Shown: one piece after another, positions 1 to 5,177 of the stretch
Numbering within the stretch: the first letter of the stretch is position 1
Layout of the letters: every line of letters starts with the position of its first letter
DNA from: Acidobacteriota bacterium
GTDB lineage: Bacteria > Acidobacteriota > Vicinamibacteria > Vicinamibacterales > Fen-181
Reading direction: 5' to 3'
DNA length: 6,049 bases
NCBI GenBank assembly: GCA_003157675.1
Contig: PMKG01000436.1
Coordinates: 1-6,049 of the forward strand
Translations under genes and position numbers: made by a program
The notes under the pieces: model-generated
The model's database searches: none
Seen by the model: only the letters and a program-made list of their open reading frames with translations
What the model was told of the DNA's origin: nothing

Positions 1-35
1 TGAGTCCTGAGCCTTGAGCCTCTTGGCTTGAGCCC
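1..35. repeat. Heptanucleotide tandem repeat (TGAGCCT-like), cut by window edge
   Basis: Five consecutive 7-nt units can be read from base 1: TGAGTCC, TGAGCCT, TGAGCCT, CTTGGCT, TGAGCCC. Two are identical, two differ at one or two positions, and the fourth is diverged. The array starts at the window edge, so it probably continues upstream. It lies directly in front of the amidohydrolase gene and supplies a possible -35 element (TTGAGC, 14-19). The repeat is seen directly; any function is unknown. Confidence 0.55.
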
Positions 36-44
36 GTGTAGAAT
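14..44 (+). promoter_or_regulatory. Putative promoter of the amidohydrolase gene, leaderless type
   Basis: A TAGAAT box at 39-44 matches the bacterial -10 consensus in five of six positions. A TTGAGC element at 14-19 could be the -35, although the 19-nt spacer is long. The -10 box ends 7 nt before the ATG at 52, so transcription would start at or next to that codon and the mRNA would be nearly leaderless. No Shine-Dalgarno sequence precedes the ATG, which agrees. This is inferred from sequence only. Confidence 0.4.
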
Positions 45-51
45 GGCGCGC

Positions 52-1257
52 ATGAAAACGCTGATCTTCCTGCCGCTGTTCTTTCTGTTCGGCGCGCTGG
101 CCTCCGCCCAGGACGCGCCGGTGACCATCAAGGCGGGCACGCTGCTGGACGGCAAGGGCGGCGTGGCGCACAACGTCACGATTACCGTTCGCGGGGGCGT
201 GATCCAGGCGGTCGCGCCGTCCTCCGGCGGAACGACGTACGATTTCAGCCGCCTCACGGTGCTGCCCGGGCTGATCGACACGCACGTCCACCTGGCCTGG
301 CACTTCGGCCCCGACGGCCGCTACGAGCCTCGCGACCCGTCGCCGTCACGGCTGATGGGCTACGCGATGGAGAACGCCTACGCCACGCTCATGGCTGGCT
401 TCACGACGGTGCAGAGCGTGGGTGACGCGGTGGACAAGGACGTGCGGGAGGCCGTGGCCCGCGGCGTCCTGCCGGGTCCGCGCGTCCTCACCTGCATCAG
501 GGCGATCACGAGTCCGAACCTGACCGTCGATCAGATTCGCGACACCGTCCGCAAGCTCAAGGCGGATGGCGCGGACCTCATCAAGATCTTCGCGTCGAGG
601 AGCATCCGCGACGGCGGCGGGCAGACGCTCAGCAACGAGCAGATCCAGGCCGCGTGCGGCGAGGCGAAAGCGCAGGGGCTGCGTACGCTCGTGCACGTCT
701 ACGGGGCCGACACGATGATGGTGGTCGCCGAGGCCGGGTGCACGTCGGCCGAGCACGCGACGTTCGCCGACGCGGGCGCCCTCGCGGCGCTCGCCGCGCA
801 CGGGACCTACATCGACCCGAACATCGGTCTGGTGAAGCAGAACTACCTCGACAACCGCGCCAAGTACGACGGCATCGGCAATTACAACGCCGAAGGGTTC
901 GCCGCGATGGAGAAGGCGATCCCCGTCGATCTGGCGATGTTCAAGCAGGCGCTCGCGACGCCGAAGCTGAAGATCGTGTTCGGCACCGACGCCGTCGCCG
1001 GCGCGCACGGCCGCAATGCCGAAGAGCTGATCTACCGGGTGCAGAAAGGCGGGCAGGACCCCGCCGCCGCGATCGTGTCGATCACGTCTCTGTCAGCCGA
1101 GTCGCTGGGCCTCTCGGGCCAAATCGGCGCCGTCGCGCCGGGCATGGCCGGGGACCTGATTGCCGTCGATGGCGATCCGTTGAGGGACATCACGGCGCTG
1201 CGCCGGGTCGTGTTCGTGATGAAGGGCGGGAAGGTGGTCAAGACGCCGACACGATAG
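52..1257 (+). CDS. Secreted metal-dependent amidohydrolase (imidazolonepropionase/prolidase-like)
   Basis: This is an amidohydrolase-superfamily protein of 401 residues, of the COG1228 type that includes imidazolonepropionase-like enzymes and bacterial Xaa-Pro dipeptidases. The N-terminus from the ATG at 52 is a clear signal peptide: Lys2, a Leu/Phe-rich core, and a likely cut after Ala-Ser-Ala at residue 19, so the enzyme is probably periplasmic. The composite beta-sandwich follows, then the metal-binding HxH (His78, His80, within LPGLIDTHVH). Lys178 in LIKIF is the expected carbamylated bridging lysine. His215, His235 (SAEHATF) and Asp313 (FGTDA) complete the binuclear site. The C-terminus returns to the sandwich with PGMAGDLIAVDGDPL. 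All ligands are present, so it should be active. The substrate cannot be read from sequence; a dipeptide or cyclic amide is likely from the family. In-frame starts at 28 (TTG) and 43 (ATG) exist, but 52 gives the best signal peptide and promoter spacing. Confidence 0.93.
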   Translation: MKTLIFLPLFFLFGALASAQDAPVTIKAGTLLDGKGGVAHNVTITVRGGVIQAVAPSSGGTTYDFSRLTVLPGLIDTHVHLAWHFGPDGRYEPRDPSPSRLMGYAMENAYATLMAGFTTVQSVGDAVDKDVREAVARGVLPGPRVLTCIRAITSPNLTVDQIRDTVRKLKADGADLIKIFASRSIRDGGGQTLSNEQIQAACGEAKAQGLRTLVHVYGADTMMVVAEAGCTSAEHATFADAGALAALAAHGTYIDPNIGLVKQNYLDNRAKYDGIGNYNAEGFAAMEKAIPVDLAMFKQALATPKLKIVFGTDAVAGAHGRNAEELIYRVQKGGQDPAAAIVSITSLSAESLGLSGQIGAVAPGMAGDLIAVDGDPLRDITALRRVVFVMKGGKVVKTPTR

Positions 1258-1273
1258 GGGTGGCGAGTCCGCC

Positions 1274-2260
1274 CTACCGGCAATCGACCAGCACGCGCCC
1301 GAGCGCGGTGCGGTTCATCAGCGTGCCGCACGCGGGGATGACCTCGGAGAGCGGCACCGCCCGGCTGACGATCAGGTCCAGTGACGGCGGCTTCAGGTCC
1401 GCGCCCAGGCGGTTCCAGATCGACGCCCGGAGCGGCATCGGGCAGTTCGCCGAACTGGCGCCGAGCAGGCTCACGCCGCGCAGGATCAGCGGGAACACCG
1501 TCGCCTCGAACGCCGGCGAGCCGGCGTTGCCGACGCAGGCGACGTTTCCCCACAGGCCCACGTGCCCGATGAGGCCGGAGAGCACCGGCCCGCCGACGTT
1601 GTCGATCGCGCCGCCGAACCTCGTCGACTCGAGCGGCCGCGTGCCAAGGGCCAGTGCCTCCGGCGTCGAGACCTCGTCGGCCCCGAGCGACCGCAGGTAC
1701 GCCTCGTGCTCGGGCCGGCCCGACACGGCGACCACCTGGTAGCCGCGCCGCTTGAGCATCGTGATCGCAGCCGACCCCACGCCGCCCGTGGCGCCGGTCA
1801 CCGCGATCGGCCCCTGCTCCGGCGCCTGGCCGTTGTTCTCCATCCGGTGCAGCGCCAAGGCGGCGGTGAACCCCGCCGTACCGAGCGCCATAGCCTCGCG
1901 CGAGTCGAGGCCCGCCGGCATCGGCACCACCCAGTCCGCAGGCACCCGGACCATCTGCGCGAAGCCCCCGTCGTGTGTTTCGCCGAGGCCCATTCCGTTG
2001 ACCAGCACCGCGTCGCCCGGCTTGTACCGCCCGTCCGACGACGACTCGACCTGCCCGGCGACGTCGATCCCGGCGTCGATCGGAAACCGCTTGTAGATCG
2101 GCGCGCGGCCCGTCACGCCCAGCGCGTCCTTGAAGTTGATCCCCGACCACTCGGCGCGGATGACCACCTCGCCGGGGGTGAGGTCGTCGACGGGGATTTC
2201 GACCATGCGGGCGACGACGCCCGCGGTCTCGCGGAACATGCGACAGGCGAGTGGTGGCAT
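1274..2260 (-). CDS. acuI: NADPH-dependent acrylyl-CoA reductase / YhdH-AcuI family quinone oxidoreductase
   Basis: This 328-residue protein is a zinc-independent medium-chain dehydrogenase/reductase of the YhdH/YhfP/AcuI family, whose members reduce acryloyl-CoA to propionyl-CoA with NADPH and act in the cytosol. Family marks in order: GINFKDALGVTG (residues 40-51), PGIDVAG-like IDAGIDVAG (61-69), GETHDGGFAQ (93-102), GTAGFTAALAL (127-137), the Rossmann loop VTGATGGVGSAA (154-165), and VAVSGR (177-182) for the NADPH 2'-phosphate. Length equals the usual 325-330 residues. The start at 2260 is chosen because the first residues (MPPLACRMF) align with the beta strand that opens other family members; a later ATG at 2239 would remove it. 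There is no obvious Shine-Dalgarno site. The gene runs convergent to the amidohydrolase and divergent from the metallo-hydrolase. No DMSP or 3-hydroxypropionate genes are nearby, so the physiological substrate is uncertain and general enoyl or quinone reduction remains possible. Confidence 0.9.
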   Translation of the reverse strand: MPPLACRMFRETAGVVARMVEIPVDDLTPGEVVIRAEWSGINFKDALGVTGRAPIYKRFPIDAGIDVAGQVESSSDGRYKPGDAVLVNGMGLGETHDGGFAQMVRVPADWVVPMPAGLDSREAMALGTAGFTAALALHRMENNGQAPEQGPIAVTGATGGVGSAAITMLKRRGYQVVAVSGRPEHEAYLRSLGADEVSTPEALALGTRPLESTRFGGAIDNVGGPVLSGLIGHVGLWGNVACVGNAGSPAFEATVFPLILRGVSLLGASSANCPMPLRASIWNRLGADLKPPSLDLIVSRAVPLSEVIPACGTLMNRTALGRVLVDCR

Positions 2261-2269
2261 ACGGAGGGT

Positions 2270-2275
2270 ATGTTA
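2270..2275 (-). promoter_or_regulatory. Possible -10 box of the acuI-like gene
   Basis: Read on the minus strand, the hexamer is TAACAT and ends 9 nt before the ATG at 2260. It matches the -10 consensus in four of six positions and fits the TANNNT-close-to-ATG pattern seen for the amidohydrolase gene. No convincing -35 is visible, and no ribosome binding site precedes the start, so a leaderless or near-leaderless transcript is possible. Confidence 0.25.
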
Positions 2276-2293
2276 CCCCAGCGGCACTGGCGC

Positions 2294-2299
2294 TAGAAT
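2294..2299 (+). promoter_or_regulatory. Putative -10 box of the metallo-hydrolase gene
   Basis: TAGAAT is identical to the hexamer in front of the amidohydrolase gene at 39-44 and matches the -10 consensus in five of six positions. It lies in the short divergent region between the acuI-like gene and the metallo-hydrolase and would place the transcript start near 2306. No good -35 is seen. Confidence 0.35.
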
Positions 2300-2364
2300 C
2301 GACACCGTAGGAGATCGTCGACCATGCTCTGCTCCCGACTGCTACTGTCCATCTTCCTGCTTGC

Positions 2365-2369
2365 GGAGG
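2365..2369 (+). promoter_or_regulatory. Shine-Dalgarno site deciding the metallo-hydrolase start
   Basis: GGAGG lies 5 nt before the ATG at 2375 and is the strongest ribosome binding site in the window. It favours this start over the in-frame ATG at 2324, which has its own weaker-placed AGGAG (2309-2313) 10 nt upstream. Confidence 0.6.
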
Positions 2370-2374
2370 CACCC

Positions 2375-3001
2375 ATGAGCGTAGACCACATCCACTGGCT
2401 CGGCCACGCGTCGTTCCGGATCGACGATGGCGCGGTGCGGATCTACATCGATCCGTGGAAACTCTCTGGCGGGGCGCCGAAGGCGGACGTGATCCTCATC
2501 ACGCACTCGCACTTCGACCACTACTCGGTCGAGGACATCGCGCGGATCGAGCGTCCGACGACCGTGTTCGTGGTGCCCGAGGACGTGGCGCCGAAGCTCA
2601 AAGGCAAGCACGTCGTGCTGGCCGAGCCGGGAGGGTCGTACCAGGCCGGCCCGGTCAAGGTCACCGCGGTGCCGGCGTACAACCTGAACAAGGAGTTCCA
2701 CCCGAAGTCCAACCACTGGGTCGGCTACATCGTGACGCTGTCGAACGGCCAGCGCATCTACCATTCCGGCGACAGCGACGCCACGCCGGAGATGAAGCAG
2801 GTGCAGACCGACGTCGCCCTGATGCCGTGCGGCGGGACCTACACGATGACCGCGGCCGAGATGGCCGCCGCGGCCAACGCGTTCAAGCCCGCCGTCCTCA
2901 TCCCGATGCACTGGGGCGACATCGTGGGCTCGAAGGCCGACGCCGAGGCGGTGGCGAAGGCCTTCAAGGGCAGGACCGTGATCAAGCCGGTCGAACGCTG
3001 A
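2375..3001 (+). CDS. UlaG-like metallo-beta-lactamase-fold metal-dependent hydrolase
   Basis: This 208-residue protein has the compact metallo-beta-lactamase fold of the UlaG/UPF0173-like group. It opens with WLGHASFRI (His11 in the group's typical GHAS motif) and IDPW (residues 25-28). The signature metal site is THSHFDH (His44, His46, Asp48, His49), followed by YHSGDSD with Asp133 and Asp135 and a C-terminal IPMHWGD with His179. These are the usual di-metal ligands, so a hydrolase acting on a phosphoester, lactone or similar bond is expected; the substrate is not known. The start at 2375 is supported by GGAGG and because the fold begins at once. An in-frame ATG at 2324 would add 17 residues with a short hydrophobic run (LLLSIFLLA), a possible weak export signal. 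It is a single gene, ending 10 nt from the convergent aminomethyltransferase gene. Confidence 0.9.
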   Translation: MSVDHIHWLGHASFRIDDGAVRIYIDPWKLSGGAPKADVILITHSHFDHYSVEDIARIERPTTVFVVPEDVAPKLKGKHVVLAEPGGSYQAGPVKVTAVPAYNLNKEFHPKSNHWVGYIVTLSNGQRIYHSGDSDATPEMKQVQTDVALMPCGGTYTMTAAEMAAAANAFKPAVLIPMHWGDIVGSKADAEAVAKAFKGRTVIKPVER

Positions 3002-3011
3002 CCGCCGCCTC

Positions 3012-4277
3012 TCAGAGGAACGTCTTCAGCGCCTTGCGCGCCGTGCGGTCCGGGCGGACGTCGGTCTCGATGTTCACCCGGATCGACCGCTTCCCGTCGT
3101 TGAGCTCGACCGCCGTCCCGGGAGGCAGCTTCCCGGTCACCTTGACGTACCCGCAGCTCAGCCCCTTGATCGAGAGGCCTTCCGGCTTGTTCGGCGTGGC
3201 CACGCTGTAGATCCGCCCGTCGTGGCGGCCGATGGCCATGTCGGTCGCGCACGTCAGCACCGTGCCGAGCTCCTTCCCCTGCAGGTCGCGGACGACGGCG
3301 GCGTGCGCGTCGATCTTGCGCAGGTCGTGGCCGACGAAGGTGAGCGTGTGCGGCGCGTCGACCGCCTTGTCGAGCGCGGCCGACCCGAGGAACGTCTTGG
3401 TGAACCCGGTCTTCGCCTGGTCGAACGGCAGGGCGAACGGCCACGGATTGTGGATGAAGGGCCAGTGGCCGATGTCCTGGTGCGAGAGCGGCAGCACGGC
3501 GCCAGTGCGCAGCGAATCCCGCGCCGCCAGGCCGCAGGCCGGCAGGCCCAGGTCCCGCCCCGCCTCCATCAGCATCTCCCAGACACGGACGTTGTGCCGT
3601 CCTTCGACGAAGATCTCGAAGCCCACCTCGCCCGTGTAGCCCGAGCGCGAGAGCAGCAGCGGCGTGCCGTCGAGGAGCTGCGCGCCGGACGCGAACGGCG
3701 AGGCCGGGTCGAAGTGGCCCTTGAACGAAAAATAGGGCAGCGACTCGAACACCGCTTCCGGCGCCTTCAGCACCCTCTGCATGATCCTGATCGACGCCGG
3801 GCCCTGGATGTCGATCTTCCCGAACTGGTCGGTCAGCTCGACGAGGCGGACGTCGCGAGTCCCGCGGTTCTCGGCCAGGTGAGCCGCGATGACGCCGCCC
3901 ATGCCGGCGTTGACGACGGCCAGGTACTCCTCGTCGGCGATCTTGTAGACGATGCTGTCGTCGATGGCGTGGCCGTGCTCGTCGAGGAACACGCCGTAGA
4001 CGCATCGGCCGGGCACGATCGGGCCGTTGTCCTTGCCCACGCAGGCGAGCAGGTTCCGCGTGAAGCACCACTGGAGCAGGTCGAACGCGCCCGGGCCCAG
4101 CACGCGCACCGCGGCCATGTGGCTCGTGTCGAACAGCCCGGCGCGGTTGACGACGGCGAGATGCTCGTCCTTCGAGCTGGCGTACCAGACCGGCATCATG
4201 TAATCGCCGAACTCGACGATGTTGGCACCGTGGCGCGCGTGCCAGTCGTAGAGGGCGGTGTGTTTCCTGGAACTCAT
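3012..4277 (-). CDS. Stand-alone aminomethyltransferase (GcvT) family protein
   Basis: This 421-residue cytosolic protein is of the folate-binding GcvT family, whose T-protein passes the aminomethyl carbon of glycine to tetrahydrofolate. Visible family marks are VEFGDYMMPVWY (residues 21-32), GLFDTSHMA (47-55), GHAIDDSIVY (102-111) with the catalytic-type Asp pair at 106-107, SGYTGEVGFEIFV (212-224) with the folate-contacting Glu217, and CGLAARDSLR (248-257). A GcvT C-terminal barrel follows, ending near CGYVKV. It is longer than classical T-protein (about 365 residues). Where T-protein has LEAGM..YG.D, it reads TGAVLPLSHQDIGHWPFIHN and then further aromatic residues (258-285). No gcvH or gcvP is adjacent. 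It may therefore be a paralogue acting on another methylated or aminomethyl substrate, as DmdA and sarcosine or dimethylglycine enzymes do. The start at 4277 is chosen for the purine-rich AAAGGGA upstream and agreement with the family N-terminus; the frame stays open upstream to 4367 without family similarity. Confidence 0.85.
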   Translation of the reverse strand: MSSRKHTALYDWHARHGANIVEFGDYMMPVWYASSKDEHLAVVNRAGLFDTSHMAAVRVLGPGAFDLLQWCFTRNLLACVGKDNGPIVPGRCVYGVFLDEHGHAIDDSIVYKIADEEYLAVVNAGMGGVIAAHLAENRGTRDVRLVELTDQFGKIDIQGPASIRIMQRVLKAPEAVFESLPYFSFKGHFDPASPFASGAQLLDGTPLLLSRSGYTGEVGFEIFVEGRHNVRVWEMLMEAGRDLGLPACGLAARDSLRTGAVLPLSHQDIGHWPFIHNPWPFALPFDQAKTGFTKTFLGSAALDKAVDAPHTLTFVGHDLRKIDAHAAVVRDLQGKELGTVLTCATDMAIGRHDGRIYSVATPNKPEGLSIKGLSCGYVKVTGKLPPGTAVELNDGKRSIRVNIETDVRPDRTARKALKTFL

Positions 4278-4421
4278 CGGGTGGTCCCTTTCGAAAAATG
4301 AGTGCGTGCGGCGATCGCGGAGGCGGCCGGAGACAGGCTCCGCGCGACCGGTCTCAAAGCCTATCACCAGACGGGAGCGGATGCGAAGGCGCCGGCGAAA
4401 CGACCGGCGAGCGCCAGGGAC

Positions 4422-4451
4422 TTGCAGACGCCAGCGCGCGAATGATACAGT
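4422..4451 (+). promoter_or_regulatory. Putative vapBC promoter with extended -10
   Basis: TTGCAG (4422-4427) is a candidate -35, followed after 18 nt by TACAGT (4446-4451). TG at 4443-4444, one base before the hexamer, forms an extended -10. The predicted transcript start near 4458 falls inside the palindrome at 4450-4469, giving a leader of roughly 25 nt before vapB. This is a sequence inference. Confidence 0.4.
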
Positions 4452-4469
4452 GTAGATATCACTCTACAC
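4450..4469. promoter_or_regulatory. Palindromic operator of vapBC (GTGTAGA-N6-TCTACAC)
   Basis: A perfect 7-bp inverted repeat, GTGTAGA (4450-4456) and TCTACAC (4463-4469), is separated by TATCAC. It is AT-rich against a very GC-rich background, overlaps the predicted -10 end and start of transcription, and lies 13 nt before vapB. This is where VapB/VapBC complexes of the ribbon-helix-helix type usually bind to repress their own operon. The repeat is seen directly; its operator role is inferred. Confidence 0.6.
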
Positions 4470-4482
4470 ATAAAGAGTTTCC

Positions 4483-4737
4483 ATGGCGCTCAACATCAGA
4501 AACGAGGAAGCCGAGCGGCTGGCGGCTGAATTGGCTCGGTTGACCGGGGAAACCAAGACCGGTGCCGTGGCGAGAGCGCTGAAGGAGCGGCTGGCCCGCG
4601 TCCGCGCGGGACGCGTGCATCGGCGCCTGGCCGACGAGCTCGACGAGATCGGCCGGCACTGCTCCCGCCTGCGTGTGCGTGACGGCCGCCCCGCCGACGA
4701 GATCCTCGGCTACGACGAGCAGGGAGTGCCTCGCTGA
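4483..4737 (+). CDS. vapB: VapB-type antitoxin (Rv0623-like, PSK transcription factor family)
   Basis: This 84-residue protein is the antitoxin of a type II VapBC pair. The N-terminus MALNIRNEEAERLAAELARL followed by TGETKTGAVARAL (residues 21-33) is typical of the Rv0623-like/PSK family: a short beta strand and two helices forming a ribbon-helix-helix DNA-binding dimer. The middle (35-65) is a charged helix. The tail RPADEILGYDEQGVPR (69-84) is the hallmark peptide that wraps the toxin and blocks its active site. The start at 4483 has a weak AAAGAG 5 nt upstream and matches the family N-terminus exactly. The stop codon shares one base with the vapC start (TGATG), so the two are translationally coupled. 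The palindrome just upstream suggests autorepression. Confidence 0.92.
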   Translation: MALNIRNEEAERLAAELARLTGETKTGAVARALKERLARVRAGRVHRRLADELDEIGRHCSRLRVRDGRPADEILGYDEQGVPR

Positions 4738-5126
4738 TGGTGCTGGATACCTCGGCGCTGCTCGCCGTCCTCCAGGACGAACCGGAGAGGCGCCGTTTCA
4801 ACGAGGCGATCGAGGCGGCGGACCAGGCGTTGCTCTCGACGGCGAGTTTCGTCGAAGCCTCGATCGTCATCGAGGCGCGCTACGGCGCCGAAGGCGTCCG
4901 CGACCTCGAGATCTTCATCGACCGCGCGGGCATCGAACTCGTGCCGGTCGACGCGGCGCAGGCACGGGTCGCCTGCAGGGCTTACAGCCGATTCGGCAAG
5001 GGGCGTCACCGCGCCGGGCTCAACTTCGGCGACGTGTTCGCCTACGCACTGGCCTCGACGCGACGCGAATCTCTCCTCTGCAAGGGCGACGACTTCCGCA
5101 ACACCGACCTGGCCGTCGTCGACTGA
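4737..5126 (+). CDS. vapC: VapC-type PIN-domain ribonuclease toxin
   Basis: This 129-residue protein is a complete PIN-domain toxin, normally a magnesium-dependent RNase that cleaves tRNA or rRNA when released from its antitoxin. It opens with MVLDTSALLAVL, with Asp4 as the first metal ligand. Glu40 in SFVEASIVIEAR is the second acid. LNFGDVFAYALA supplies Asp99, and CKGDDFRNTDL supplies Asp118/Asp119 and Asp124. The characteristic FGKGRHRAGLNFGD segment (residues 86-99) marks the subgroup that pairs with Rv0623-like VapB. All catalytic acids are present and the frame is intact, so the toxin should be functional. It overlaps vapB by one base and has no separate promoter. The RNA target cannot be deduced from sequence. 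Confidence 0.94.
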   Translation: MVLDTSALLAVLQDEPERRRFNEAIEAADQALLSTASFVEASIVIEARYGAEGVRDLEIFIDRAGIELVPVDAAQARVACRAYSRFGKGRHRAGLNFGDVFAYALASTRRESLLCKGDDFRNTDLAVVD

Positions 5127-5127
5127 G

Positions 5128-5166
5128 CGGCCCGCGCCGCCACTGCCTCACCTCGGCGGCCGGCCG
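5128..5166. terminator. GC-rich hairpin after vapC, possible bidirectional terminator
   Basis: GCCGCC (5136-5141) pairs with GGCGGC (5155-5160) around a 13-nt loop. The stem continues outward through CCG/CGG (5132-5134 with 5161-5163) and CGG/CCG (5128-5130 with 5164-5166), with single C bulges at 5131 and 5135. It begins just after the vapC stop and sits before the end of the opposing broken gene. There is no T-tract, so intrinsic termination is uncertain. Confidence 0.35.
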
Positions 5167-5177
5167 TGCTCGACCTC

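Larger units (their letters stand above)
4278..4482. other. Intergenic region between divergent aminomethyltransferase and vapB genes
   Basis: These 205 bases contain no supported gene. On the minus strand AAAGGGA (4286-4292) is a plausible ribosome binding site for the aminomethyltransferase. A small 5-bp hairpin (CGGAG at 4328-4332 with CTCCG at 4338-4342) lies in its probable leader. No convincing promoter for that gene was found. The right end holds the vapBC promoter and operator. A full glycine riboswitch is not visible. Confidence 0.5.

Noticed and set aside
346..1008. 220-codon open frame antisense to the amidohydrolase
   Set aside because: The translation is rich in Arg, His, Val and Gly with no motif and mirrors the codon structure of the amidohydrolase on the other strand.
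1255..1276. Hairpin between the convergent stop codons of the amidohydrolase and acuI-like genes (GGCG-AGTC-CGCC with outer TAG/CTA)
   Set aside because: The stem is only 4 bp plus a bulged 3 bp, and there is no T-tract on either strand, so it is too weak to call a terminator.
1032..2372. Very long open frame (446 codons) on the minus strand covering the acuI-like gene and its flanks
   Set aside because: It is a different frame of the same strand as the acuI-like gene. Its translation is Arg/Gly/Ala/Pro-rich with no family motif, as expected for an out-of-frame reading of a GC-rich gene.
2839..4301. Long open frames overlapping the aminomethyltransferase gene (minus 2839-4071 and plus 3222-4301)
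   Set aside because: Both give low-complexity Arg/Ala/Gly/Val-rich translations without recognisable motifs, while the 3012-4277 frame has clear GcvT motifs throughout.
4278..4380. Glycine riboswitch in the leader of the GcvT-like gene
   Set aside because: A small hairpin and GGAGAC-like bases occur, but the conserved cores and paired-aptamer layout are not present.
4483..5126. vapBC as part of a mobile element or integron cassette
   Set aside because: No integrase, transposase, terminal repeats or attachment sites were seen, and base composition matches the neighbouring genes.
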